Source: Actinoallomurus iriomotensis
GTDB lineage: Bacteria > Actinomycetota > Actinomycetes > Streptosporangiales > Streptosporangiaceae
Assembly (NCBI RefSeq): GCF_030269445.1
Contig: NZ_BSTJ01000016.1
Span: 124,001-188,000, forward strand
Length of the DNA stretch: 64,000 nt
Direction of reading: 5' to 3'
Positions 45,459-55,000 of the stretch are shown piece after piece; position 1 is the first letter of the stretch, and each line of letters starts with the position of its first letter. A program made the position numbers and the translations under genes. The notes beneath the pieces were generated by a model. The model was given only the letters and a program-made list of their open reading frames with translations. It searched no databases and was not told the origin of the DNA.

Positions 45459-46477
45459 GGGCAAGCTCACCTCTCTTCGGCATCGGCATGTCCAGTATGT
45501 CGGTCACTGCCCAGACCTGTGACTCCGGTGACCCGGGAGAACGCGTGGGGCACGTGCGGCGCCGACGAGGACCGGCGCGACCCTCGTACGGCCGTCGCGC
45601 ATCCCCGCCAGCCGGAAGATGTGGGTTACCGCTGGCAAGACCTGAAGATGGGTGCTGGCCGCGCTGACTTTCGGCCCTGGACCGGCGAAAGTGGATGCCG
45701 TAGTCGGAAGAGAAAGCGAGAGCTCCTCCGGGGCTCTCCACCGGTGGCCCCCCGGTCCAGATCCGACTGACCGCCCCCCACGGTCACTGCGGTTGCGGGC
45801 CGCGGCGGACTCCCCCACCGCCGCGGCCCGCACAGCGCGCGAAGGAGCGGCGACCCCCCGTACGGCCGCGAAGGCGCCACGAGTCCAGAGCCGCGCCCTG
45901 TCCGGCCGCCGAATCCGTCCACCCGGACCCTGTCCAGGCGTTCATCGGCGCCTGACCATCTCCTGCGCGGCGTCGCGTGCCAGAGCCACCGCCCCGTACG
46001 GCCGGCCGTCAGAGCACCGCGAGTCCAGAGCGGCCGCCTCCTTGCGAGCCTCCCGCGCCCGCATCCCCCACGGCACCTGCCGTAGAGCCTCCGACGCGAG
46101 TGAGCACCCTCAGCGCTCTGTCCAGGGAGAACACGGCGGCGAAGGCCGCCGAACCCGTCGAGCGGACCAAAACACCCCTTTTCGGCGCTGCGGATATGCG
46201 GCTAAAGACAGCCCATTAAGCAAATCTAATGCCTGCTCTAACGAATTAGGGGGATGACGCCGGGCAATTGCCGAAATAGATTGCCAGGGTCAAGCCCGAA
46301 CGGGCGCGGGGGACGGCGGCTGAAGGAGGGGTGCCGACGTGGCAGAGATCATCGTCTCTTCGCGAGACGGCCCGGAGAGCGAACGCTGAACGTCACACAC
46401 CGATGCCGCCGAGTGATCGGCGCGATCGGGCGGGAAACGCCGGCGTCTCCGGCGTCCGCCCGTGACCAGATCGGCTT
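45459..46477. other. About 1 kb without a supported gene
   Basis: Open frames exist but are Arg/Ser/Pro-rich and lack family motifs or good starts, so I do not call them genes. Two imperfect copies of a GTACGGCCG...CGAGTCCAGAGC sequence are seen around 45860-45905 and 45996-46035. A strong 15-bp hairpin lies at 45794-45832. The last 300 bp before the tRNA are AT-richer (46190-46290). The start of the LarA-like gene's promoter must be at the left end. Confidence 0.6.
45794..45832. terminator. Orphan 15-bp perfect hairpin
   Basis: The arm from 45794 to 45808 pairs perfectly with 45818-45832 around the 9-nt loop ACTCCCCCA (stem begins TGCGGGCCGCGG). It resembles a terminator, but no annotated gene runs into it from either side, so it may end an unannotated small RNA. 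Confidence 0.55.
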
Positions 46478-46553
46478 GCCCCGGTAGCCCAATCAGGACG
46501 GAGGCAGCGGACTTAAAATCCGCGAAGTGTGGGTTCGAATCCCACCCGGGGTA
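46478..46553 (+). tRNA. tRNA with UAA anticodon (Leu), short variable loop (type I)
   Basis: 76 nt fold to a full cloverleaf. Acceptor GCCCCGG pairs with CCGGGGT (last pair G-U), discriminator A; the D arm is GCC/GGC with A14 and G18G19. The anticodon stem is GCGGA/TCCGC with loop CTTAAAA, giving anticodon TAA at 46514-46516. The variable loop is 5 nt (GAAGT), the T arm GTGGG/CCCAC with TTCGAAT. CCA is not encoded. The anticodon reads UUA (Leu), but normal bacterial leucine tRNAs have a long variable arm, which this one lacks. Confidence 0.85.
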
Positions 46554-46862
46554 CTCACGGAATCGACGTCGGCACCGCCCGTACCGGATCGCCGAGGCTT
46601 TCCCCAGGAACAAGGCGACGATCAGGCATTACGGCAGGTTCCGCACCATGCGCGAGTCTCGCGCCAACTGGTACAAGTGTCTGACCCAGCCGGATACATC
46701 GGCTATTACCTCGCGACGAATGCCGATGGCCCTAACGGAAGAAAGGTCGCCTTTCATCCCCCGCCACCTCGGGCCCCTTCGCCCGGGGTCGACAGGGCGG
46801 CGCTCGCCAAGAGATCCGTACGACCACCGGGTGGGACGTCAAGCCCGGCAACCCGCACAGAG
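46554..46862. other. Spacer after the tRNA with no supported gene
   Basis: 309 bp. No frame shows family motifs, and I see no integrase fragment, no second copy of the tRNA 3' end and no terminator here. The sulfotransferase 3' end lies at the right border. Confidence 0.6.
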
Positions 46863-47864
46863 TCAGTCGGGCGGAAGGGAGGATGGGGGACGGTAGGCCA
46901 CCTCGCCGGGCTCGGTGCGGCGGTGTACGAAGTCGAGCAGTTCGCGCTTGCGCGCGGCCAGCCGGCGGTGAGCCGCGACCCGCCGATAGTGCGCCTGGTC
47001 GGCTCGCTCCGGCCGGGCTCCGCCCTCGACCTCGTAGCCGTGGTCGCGCAGCAGGTCGCCGGCGACGGTCTCGCACAGGACGATCTCCGCCGTCGTCAGG
47101 CGCGTGCGCCACGTGCCGGCGCGAGCAGTCGTGACCTCCTCATGGGTACGGGAGTGCCAGACCTTGCGGCCGGGTACGGCGACGGCGGCGACGCGGCCCG
47201 GCTCGGACATCGCCGGGTCGTAGTCCTCGCCGAGGAACTCGCACAGCCCCTTGAGCTCGGTGGCCGGGTCGCCGATCAGGCGTTCGTAGTAGAGGCGGTA
47301 GTACGACTCCGGGCCGAGCGACCGCGCCGCGCGCTCCCCCGCCTCGATCGACTCCACCCAGGTCGCGAGCGCGTGGTGAGAGTCGTGTTTGTACCAGTCC
47401 ATCTCCTTCAGCGACGCGACGCAGTCGCGGCCGTCGCGGATGAGCTGGACGATCTGCGCGTCGGGGAACAGGCGCCTCAGCGTGGGGATGTGCTGGAAGT
47501 ACCCCGGCCGCTTGTCGCCCCAGCGGGGTTTGCCGAACCTCGCCGCGTACGCGCGCAGCACGATGCCCAGCGCGGAGCCGAGCGTGGGCGGCCCGGCGAC
47601 GATCTGCTCGATGACCCGTTGCCCGTCCAACCCCAGGTCCGCGAAGCGGGTCTGCTCGCGGTCGACGATCCAGCGGGCGAGCGCCAGGCGGTTGCCCGGG
47701 ATGCGGAGATCGCCGAAGTCGGCGCGCGCATCGTACGCGGGCAGCAGGAACCGCGTCTCCGGCGGGATGGCGATGCGCGGGTGGGCGTGCAGCATCAGTT
47801 GCAGCATGGTCGTTCCGGACCGTGGACAACCGACGACGAAGATGGGCCGCTCCGGCTGGGTCAT
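46863..47864 (-). CDS. Sulfotransferase family protein
   Basis: 333 aa. CPRSGTTML at residues 13-21 is the 5'-phosphosulfate loop of PAPS-dependent sulfotransferases. LIRDGRDCVASLKEMDWY is the 3'-phosphate loop. A DKRPGY segment and WVESIEAGERAA are also typical. Transfers sulfate from PAPS to an unknown acceptor, often a glycolipid or metabolite. The upstream 88 bp are AT-rich and likely hold the promoter. Confidence 0.88.
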   Translation of the reverse strand: MTQPERPIFVVGCPRSGTTMLQLMLHAHPRIAIPPETRFLLPAYDARADFGDLRIPGNRLALARWIVDREQTRFADLGLDGQRVIEQIVAGPPTLGSALGIVLRAYAARFGKPRWGDKRPGYFQHIPTLRRLFPDAQIVQLIRDGRDCVASLKEMDWYKHDSHHALATWVESIEAGERAARSLGPESYYRLYYERLIGDPATELKGLCEFLGEDYDPAMSEPGRVAAVAVPGRKVWHSRTHEEVTTARAGTWRTRLTTAEIVLCETVAGDLLRDHGYEVEGGARPERADQAHYRRVAAHRRLAARKRELLDFVHRRTEPGEVAYRPPSSLPPD

Positions 47865-47952
47865 CGCTTCACGGTAAAGAAAATTACTGAAAGTTGGTTG
47901 AGAATTTACCGAGAAGCTATTTTCTTTTATTGCCTATAGGTTTAGTGCGGCA

Positions 47953-49923
47953 TCATCGGAACAACCACTCGAGGCGCGGCTCGACCGCCCACCGGAACAC
48001 CCTTCGGACCGGATCGGTCATGAGCACCACCGCCAGCAGCACGCAGCCGAGCGTGAGCGCCGGCACCTGCCACCCGGAGATGCGGTAGTACCAGTCCTGG
48101 TAGGACAGGAAGAGTGTGACGAACCCGTGGAGCAGGTAGGCGTACATGGAGGCGGCGCCGAGCCGGCTGAACCACGTACGGCGGGCCGGGACGACGGCCA
48201 GGAAGGCCGCGGTGAGGATGCCCGCCGCGGCGAGCGCGAGCACGCGGAAGCCGACACCCGAGGGCGCGCCGACGCCGAGTTCGGCGAAACTGCGCCGCCA
48301 GTGCACCCACTCGGGGTCGAGGCTGGTCTCCAGGGCGTACGCCGCCACCGCCCCGGCGACGAGCGTCAGCGCCCCCGCGACCCGGACCGCCGGCCTTCTG
48401 AGCAGGGCGAAGTGGCGCGACCCGAGGATCAGTCCGAGCACGAAGAACGGCAGGAACGACAGCACCTGCACCGCGTCGAGCATGCTGGGCAGGGTGACGA
48501 GCCCGGCGAACAGCCAGATCGCGACCGCCAGCCCGATCGCGATCGGGAACCGCAACTGCTGCCAGAGCGGCACGGAGAGCCGCCAGGCGAGCAGCGCGGG
48601 CAGGAACCAGGTCAGGTAGTACGGTTCGAGCGGATCCCAGCGCATGTGCCGGCCCGCCAGCACCTCGGTGTAGACGACGTAGCCGGCGCTGAACAGGACG
48701 TACGGGACGACGATGGCGGCGACGAGCTTGCGGGTACGGCCACGGGAACGGCTGAATCCGCGGGAGAAATAGCCGCACATGACGATGAACACGGGGAGAT
48801 GGAAGGCATAGATGAACGACTGCCCCGCCCCGAGCATTCGCCCGCCGACGGCCGCGCTGCGCAACGGCTCCCAGGCGTGCCCGACGACGACCAGAGCGAC
48901 GGCGAGGAACTTGGCGTTGTCGAAGTAGGGATCCCGGCTCGTCGCGGTTTTCTGGGCGACTTTGTCGGCATTACCTGATTTATCCGGCCGGGCGGGATTC
49001 GCTTCACCGGACGGCGGCGGCTCCGGCGCCGCGGGTCCGTCCCTACGGTCAAGGCCGAGGACGGCGCCTTCACTCGCGCCGCCGGGACCGCGTCGCCCGC
49101 CGTCCCCCGCCGCGCCGTGGTCGTCACGTCCGGGCGGCGATCCGAAGAAGCCACGGTCACCGAAGCCAGGGTCCAGATCCGCACCGGGCGTGACCTCGGC
49201 GCGACGTCCGGGCTCCAGCAGGGCACTCCGCCCGAGCGCGGCCTCCCGCCCGGCGCTGCCCGCACCGGCGTCCTCCCCGCCACCGAGCCCGCCGACTTCG
49301 CCGACACCACGACCACCGCCGGCATCGGTCCCGCCGTCACCAGGACGGTCACCCGGGCCTGTCTCACCGGAGCGATCGGCAACCCCACCACGCCCGCGGT
49401 AAGCCTCCGCGTCGCCACCGGCCGCCGACCCACCGACCGCCGAACGCCTTTTCGCCACCGAACCGCCTCCGGCCACGGCGCGACCACCACCAGCCGAACC
49501 ACCGCCGCCCGCAGGCCCGCCGCCGACGGCCGGCACCTCCCCCACCCCACGCGACCGCGCCGAGTGCTCCGGCCCGTCACCAGCCGAACCGCTCCCGCTC
49601 GCAGGCTCGCCGCCGGTCGCCAGGGGCGCCTGCCCCATCGGGTGTGACCGTGCCGAGCTCTCTGGCCGGGCATCGGTCGCCGGTCCACCGGCCATCGTCG
49701 AAGCGCCGCCGTTCGCAGGTTCACCACCCGCGGGCGGGGTCGCCTCCCCCGGCTCCCGTGAGTACGCCGGGTGCTCCGGGCCACCGCCGGTCGCCGGTCC
49801 GCGTCCTGCCGTCGAGCCGCCGCCGGCCGCCGAATCGCGGTCTCCGCCTTCCGCCGTGGGCGGCTCGGTCTCCCGGCCCACCTCGCGGTCGCCGTCGTCG
49901 GTCGCCTTCTCCTGAGCCGTCAC
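47953..49923 (-). CDS. Acyltransferase-3-like membrane protein with long disordered N-terminus
   Basis: 656 aa. Residues about 330-656 match the acyltransferase-3/fucose 4-O-acetylase group: DPYFDNAKFLAVALVVVGHAWEPL at the start of helix 1, FHLPVFIVMCGYFSRGFS, and about 10 membrane helices. It would O-acylate a carbohydrate or lipid at the membrane. The first 330 residues are Gly/Ala/Pro-rich, with degenerate repeats such as PEHSARSRGVGE, and probably disordered. The true start could be later than 49923. Confidence 0.75.
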   Translation of the reverse strand: MTAQEKATDDGDREVGRETEPPTAEGGDRDSAAGGGSTAGRGPATGGGPEHPAYSREPGEATPPAGGEPANGGASTMAGGPATDARPESSARSHPMGQAPLATGGEPASGSGSAGDGPEHSARSRGVGEVPAVGGGPAGGGGSAGGGRAVAGGGSVAKRRSAVGGSAAGGDAEAYRGRGGVADRSGETGPGDRPGDGGTDAGGGRGVGEVGGLGGGEDAGAGSAGREAALGRSALLEPGRRAEVTPGADLDPGFGDRGFFGSPPGRDDHGAAGDGGRRGPGGASEGAVLGLDRRDGPAAPEPPPSGEANPARPDKSGNADKVAQKTATSRDPYFDNAKFLAVALVVVGHAWEPLRSAAVGGRMLGAGQSFIYAFHLPVFIVMCGYFSRGFSRSRGRTRKLVAAIVVPYVLFSAGYVVYTEVLAGRHMRWDPLEPYYLTWFLPALLAWRLSVPLWQQLRFPIAIGLAVAIWLFAGLVTLPSMLDAVQVLSFLPFFVLGLILGSRHFALLRRPAVRVAGALTLVAGAVAAYALETSLDPEWVHWRRSFAELGVGAPSGVGFRVLALAAAGILTAAFLAVVPARRTWFSRLGAASMYAYLLHGFVTLFLSYQDWYYRISGWQVPALTLGCVLLAVVLMTDPVRRVFRWAVEPRLEWLFR

Positions 49924-50082
49924 CGGACCACTCCCACCCTCACGCGCTTCACCCTTCCGCCGCTGCAGGTCGCACCGCGAGCACCGCCGCCCGCCATCCC
50001 ATCACCGGGTAATGAGATCGGCCTGGGTCCAGGCTGAGAATCGCCGCCACATCCGATCGTTCCCGGAGCGACACGGTCGCCG

Positions 50083-50114
50083 GTGCCCCTCGCCGGCGGG
50101 CCGGGGAGGGGCAC
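50083..50114 (-). terminator. Hairpin downstream of the GlsB-like gene
   Basis: GTGCCCCTC (50083-50091) pairs with GAGGGGCAC (50106-50114), with an inner CCGGC/GCCGG stem. Part of a two-hairpin terminator region in the 307-bp gap 49924-50230, which otherwise shows nothing else. Confidence 0.55.
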
Positions 50115-50143
50115 GGCGCGTCCGAGGTGCTCCGGGCAGCGGG

Positions 50144-50173
50144 CGGCCGTGGCCCGAAGTCGGGCCACGGCCG
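50144..50173 (-). terminator. 14-bp perfect hairpin downstream of the GlsB-like gene
   Basis: CGGCCGTGGCCCGA (50144-50157), AG, then TCGGGCCACGGCCG (50160-50173). No U-tract. Lies 57 bp after the GlsB-like stop on the minus strand. Confidence 0.65.
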
Positions 50174-50230
50174 TCGTCGTCCGCGTCGCGGTCGGGGCCG
50201 GGCTCGGAGGCCGGACCCTGACCGGCCGGC

Positions 50231-50494
50231 TCATCTTCGGGCATAGAACCCGGCGGTCGCCGCGACGCCCACCGCGGCCAGTACGACCTGGATGGCCAGT
50301 TCGATCCAGTCGATTCCGCTGGTGTCGGCCACACCGACCGCGCCCGCGATGGCGGTGCCGATCAACGCGGCGACGATGCCGATGACGATGGTCAGCCAGA
50401 TCGGGATCGGCTGACGTCCTGGTACGACCAGCCGGCCCAGGGCACCGATGACCAGGCCGATGATGATCGCCATGACGATTCCGGTGACGTGCAT
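50231..50494 (-). CDS. GlsB/YeaQ/YmgE-family stress membrane protein
   Basis: 87 aa with two to three membrane segments (IVMAIIIGLVIGALGRLVVPGRQPIP, then IWLTIVIGIVAALIGTAIAG and a C-terminal helix). G-x2-GRLVVPG is the typical GlsB signature. Small integral proteins of this family are induced by general stress. GGAAG lies 9 bases before the ATG at 50494. Followed by two strong hairpins. Confidence 0.86.
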   Translation of the reverse strand: MHVTGIVMAIIIGLVIGALGRLVVPGRQPIPIWLTIVIGIVAALIGTAIAGAVGVADTSGIDWIELAIQVVLAAVGVAATAGFYARR

Positions 50495-50695
50495 ATCGGG
50501 GGCTTCCTTTCGCTCGTAAGGACGCGCAGCCGTTCTGCCCTCGTTAGCCCGTCTTAAGCGGAAACCATCCACCAAATCCGGCAGACCGGGCCACGGACCA
50601 CCGGACCGCACGAACATGACCGTCGTGACCAGCGAGAATCCGGCAGGAGCCCCGCAGTACGGGCAACGCGGCCGAGCCGGCCTCCCGTGAACACG

Positions 50696-50734
50696 CCGCC
50701 GGGGGCCGCGCGCACCCTGCGCGACCCCCGGCGG
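50696..50734 (-). terminator. Terminator of the serine hydrolase gene
   Basis: CCGCCGGGGG (50696-50705) pairs with CCCCCGGCGG (50725-50734), with an inner CGCGCA/TGCGCG stem. It starts 14 bp after the hydrolase stop on the minus strand. Confidence 0.75.
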
Positions 50735-50747
50735 TGGCATCGACCGG

Positions 50748-51956
50748 TCAGCTCCCCCCGACCGCGTCGGCGACGGCACGGAACGCGGTCGCCAACTCGG
50801 CGAAGTGGCTCGAGTAGGTGAGCACGTCCTGGGACGTCTTCACGATCACCACGTGGTTGCGCGGGCTGACGTAGACGTTCTGGCCGAACACGCCGTTCGC
50901 GGTGTAGTCGCCCGGGGTGGGAGCGACCCACCACTGGCTGCCGTAGCCCCAGCCCGCCGAGTTGATCTGCCCCGGCTCGTTGATCGGGACGGTGACACGG
51001 GTGGAGTCGCGCACCCACCCGGCCGGTACGACCTGCTTCCCCTGAGCCTTGCCCTGGTTGAGGTAGAGCAGCCCGAAGCGGCCCAGGTCGCGCGTCGTCA
51101 CGTGATAGCAGCAGTAGCCCAGGCCGTTGCCCGCCCAGTCCTTACCGAGATAGAGGGTGGACTTCATGCCCGCCGGCTTCCAGATCTTGTCCTGGACATA
51201 GGAGGCCAACGACTGCCCGGTGGCCTTGCTGAGCACCCAGGCGAGCACGAAGGAGTCCATACTGTCGTAGTTCCACTTGGTGCCGGGAGGCCGTTCACTG
51301 ACCGACTCTTTGGCGACGTCGGTCAACGGAGTGCCGAGGACCAGGCGCAGCTGGGCCGCCGTGGCGCCGGCGGTGAAATTGAAGTAATTCGACTCGTCCC
51401 ATTTCACGCCGGACGCCATGTGGAGCACGTCGATCAGCGGGACGCCGTCGTACCCGGTGCCCTTGAGTTCGGGCACGTAACGGGTGACGGGGTCGTCGAC
51501 CGAACGGATTTTGCCCTCGTTGAGCGCCACGCCGATCGCGGCGGCCGTGATCGATTTTCCGACCGACCAGGAGTTGAACCGGCTGTCGGCGTTCTGCCCT
51601 TGGAAGTATCGCTCGTCGACGACCTTGTCGTCGTGCAGGACGAGGAAGCCGAGCGTCGAACTGCGCCGCAGGAAGTCGGTGATCGTGTGGCGTTGCCCCT
51701 GGTAGGTGTAGCTCACGTCCAGGGGCTTGCCCGTGCCGCTCAACCGCACCGGCGTGGACGACGGCTGCACGGGGGTGAGCGGGTAGTGGGGGATGTGGAT
51801 GAGCGCGGGGAGCGAGAACTGCTCGGTCTCGGCCGCGACCCTCACATCGGTGGCCTTCGCGTGGCCCTCGGCCACGTCGGTGAGGGCCAGCGTGCCGACG
51901 GTCGCCATCACCGGAACCAGGAAAGCGGCGATCGTGACCTTACGGGGAAATGACAT
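50748..51956 (-). CDS. Secreted class C beta-lactamase-like serine hydrolase (NylB-like)
   Basis: 402 aa. N-terminal signal/anchor helix (residues 7-26). Catalytic S131-x2-K134 in SWSVGKSITAA, and Tyr230 in WNYDSMDSFVLAWVL as the second catalytic element. This YxS form is closer to 6-aminohexanoate-dimer hydrolase (NylB) and esterases than to true beta-lactamases. The substrate is not known. ATG 51956 was chosen because the signal peptide starts there. Confidence 0.84.
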   Translation of the reverse strand: MSFPRKVTIAAFLVPVMATVGTLALTDVAEGHAKATDVRVAAETEQFSLPALIHIPHYPLTPVQPSSTPVRLSGTGKPLDVSYTYQGQRHTITDFLRRSSTLGFLVLHDDKVVDERYFQGQNADSRFNSWSVGKSITAAAIGVALNEGKIRSVDDPVTRYVPELKGTGYDGVPLIDVLHMASGVKWDESNYFNFTAGATAAQLRLVLGTPLTDVAKESVSERPPGTKWNYDSMDSFVLAWVLSKATGQSLASYVQDKIWKPAGMKSTLYLGKDWAGNGLGYCCYHVTTRDLGRFGLLYLNQGKAQGKQVVPAGWVRDSTRVTVPINEPGQINSAGWGYGSQWWVAPTPGDYTANGVFGQNVYVSPRNHVVIVKTSQDVLTYSSHFAELATAFRAVADAVGGS

Positions 51957-52030
51957 GGCGTAGATCGAAGCATCGCGAATTAATGGCGTCAATAGCGTTA
52001 ATCGTTTTGACAATGGAGTTTAAGTGATCT

Positions 52031-52073
52031 GAAAAAATGAGGGCCGGGGCGGCACGAAGCCGCCCCGGCCCTC
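52031..52073 (-). terminator. Intrinsic terminator of pyc
   Basis: A 15-bp perfect stem (arms 52039-52053 and 52059-52073, loop ACGAA) is followed on the minus strand by a TTTTTT run (complement of 52032-52037). It begins 13 bp after the pyc stop. This is the only classical U-tract terminator noticed in the window. Confidence 0.92.
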
Positions 52074-52086
52074 GGGGTTCGCGGAG

Positions 52087-55000
52087 TCAGCCGAGCTCGA
52101 TGAGCAGGTCTCCGCCCTCGACCTGCTGTACCGCGCCGACCGCGAGGCGGCGGACCGTGCCGTCGCGCTGGGCGGTGATGGAGGCCTCCATCTTCATCGC
52201 CTCGATGGTCGCGACCGTCTGCCCGGCCGACACCGTGGCGCCCTCCTCCACCTGCAGCGTCACCACTCCGGCGAACGGCGCCGCGACGTGCCGGTCGTTG
52301 CCGCGCTCGGCCTTCTCGGCCGCCTTGACGTCGGTGGCGATGGACTCGTCGCGTACGCGGACCGGGCGCAGCTGGCCGTTCAGCGTCGTCAGCACCGTAC
52401 GGTAGCCGCGCTCGTCGGCCTCGGAGATCGCCTCCAGCTCGATCAGCAGTGAGACGCCGTGCTCCAGCGTCACGGTGTGCTCGGTATCGGGTTCGAGGCC
52501 GTAGAAGAAGTCCTTCGACGACAGCACCGACGTGTCGCCGTACACCTCGCGCCGGTGGGCGAACTCCTTCGCCGGTCCCGGGAACAGCAGCCGGTTCAGC
52601 GTGGCGCGGCGCGACTCGGCCAGCCCCCGCAGGTCGTCCTCGCTCAGGGGGGTCACCTGTGCGGCGGGCGGCCGGCCTTCGAGCGCCCGCGTGCGGAACG
52701 GCTCCGGCCAGCCTCCCGGCGGGACGCCGAGTTCGCCGCGCAGGAAGCCGATCACCGAGTCCGGCACGTCGAACTTGGCCGGGTCGGACTCGAAGTCGGC
52801 CGCGGTGACGCCCGCCCCGACCAGGTGCAGGGCCAGGTCGCCGACGACCTTGGAGGACGGCGTCACCTTGACCAGACGGCCCAGCATCCGGTCGGCGGCG
52901 GCGTAGCAGTCCTCGATCAGCTCGAACCGGTCTCCGAGGCCGAGCGCGATGGCCTGCTGCCGCAGGTTCGACAGCTGGCCGCCGGGGATCTCGTGGTGGT
53001 AGACGCGCCCGGTCGGCGAGGCCAGCCCCGACTCGAACGGCGCGTACACCTTGCGCACGGCCTCCCAGTACGGCTCCAGGTCGCCGACCGCCTGCAACGA
53101 CAGGCCGGATGCCCGCGGCGTGTGGTCGGTGGCCGCGACCAGCGCGGACAGCGAGGGCTGCGAGGTCGTTCCGGCCATCGAGGCGACCGCCGCGTCCACG
53201 GCGTCCACCCCGGCGTCGATCGCGGTGATCAGCGTGGCGAGCTGACCGCCGGCGGTGTCGTGGGTGTGCAGGTGAACCGGCAGGTCGAAGCGCGACCGCA
53301 GCGCGGTCACGAGCGTGCGGGCGGCGGGCGGGCGCAGCAGCCCCGCCATGTCCTTGATCGCCAGGATGTGCGCGCCCGCCTCGACGATCTCCTCGGCGAG
53401 CCGCAGGTAGTAGTCGAGCGTGTAGAGGGTCTCCGACGGGTCGGACAGGTCGCCGGTGTAGCAGAGCGCCACCTCGGCGACGGCGGTGCCCGCGGCGCGT
53501 ACGGCGTCGATCGCGGGGCGCATCTGCGAGACGTCGTTGAGCGCGTCGAAGATCCGGAAGATGTCCATCCCGGTCTCCGCGGCCTCGGCCACGAACGCGT
53601 CGGTGACCTCCGTCGGGTACGGCGTGTAGCCGACGGTGTTGCGGCCGCGCAGCAGCATCTGCGTGCAGATGTTCGGCACCGCCTCGCGCAGCGCGGCGAG
53701 CCGCTCCCACGGGTCCTCGGCCAGGAACCGCAGCGCCACGTCGTACGTCGCGCCGCCCCAGCACTCCAGGCTGAGCAGCTCCGGCGCCGTACGGGCGATG
53801 TGCGGGGCGACCGCGAGCAGGTCACGGGTGCGGACCCGCGTGGCGAGCAGCGACTGGTGTGCGTCGCGGAACGTCGTGTCGGTGATCGCGACCGCGGACC
53901 GGGCCCGCAGCTCGGCGGCGAACCCCTCCGGCCCGAGGGCGGCCAGCCGCTGCCGCGACCCCTCCGGCGGCGCGTCCGTCAGGGACACGGCGGGCAGCTT
54001 GTCCGCCGGCTCGACCACCACCGGACGCGGTCCGTGCGGCCGGTTGACGGTCGTCTCGGCCAGGTGGCGCAGGACGCGGCTGCCGCGGTCGGCCGAGGGC
54101 CGGGCGTGCACGAGGTCCGGCCGGTCGTCGATGAAGGCGGTGGTGATCCGCCCGGCGCGGAAGTCGGGGTCGTCGAGCACCGCGCCGAGGAAGGGCAGGT
54201 TCGTGGCCACGCCGCGGATGCGGAACTCGGCGATCGCGCGGCGCGCCCGCCGGGCGGCGTTGGTGAAGTCGTGGCCGTGGCAGGTGAGCTTGACCAGCAT
54301 CGAGTCGAAGTGCGGGGAGACCTCCGCGCCGGTGTGCACGGTGCCGCCGTCGAGACGCACGCCGGGGCCGCCGGGCGAGCGGTACGCCGAGATGGTGCCC
54401 TTGTCGGGGCGGAAGCCGTTGGCCGGGTCCTCGGTGGTGATGCGGCACTGCAGCGCCGCGCCCGACAGCGTGATCACGTCCTGGGTCAGGCGCAGCTCGG
54501 GCAGGGTCCGGCCCGCGGCGATGCGCATCTGGGCGATGACCAGGTCACGGTCGGTGACCTGCTCGGTCACCGTGTGCTCGACCTGGATGCGCGGGTTCAT
54601 CTCGATGAACACGTGCCGGCCGCGCTCGTCGAGGAGGAACTCCACGGTGCCGGCGTTGACGTAGCCGATGTGGCGGGCGAAGGCCACCGCGTCGGCGCAG
54701 ATGCGGTCCCGCAGCGCGGGGTCGAGGTTCGGCGCGGGCGCGATCTCGATGACCTTCTGGTGCCGCCGCTGCATCGAGCAGTCGCGCTCGTACAGGTGCA
54801 CGACGTTGCCCGCGGCGTCGGCGAGGATCTGCACCTCGATGTGGCGCGGGTTGACCACGGCCTGCTCCAGGAAGACCGTCGCGTCGCCGAACGCGGACGC
54901 GGCCTCGCGCATCGCCGCGTCGATCGACTCCCGCAGCTCGGCCGGCTCGGCCACCCGCCGCATGCCGCGTCCGCCGCCGCCGGCGACGGCCTTGACGAAC

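Noticed and set aside
45652-46257. 201-aa plus-strand frame in the non-coding kilobase
   Set aside because: Composition is Arg/Ala/Ser/Pro-rich, no start signal or motif, and the frame crosses the 15-bp hairpin.
46478-46862. Integration site (att) at the tRNA 3' end
   Set aside because: No integrase gene and no second copy of the tRNA 3' end was seen in the window.
46527-47939. Long plus-strand frame beginning within the tRNA
   Set aside because: It is antisense to the sulfotransferase and starts within the tRNA; a typical GC-rich shadow frame.
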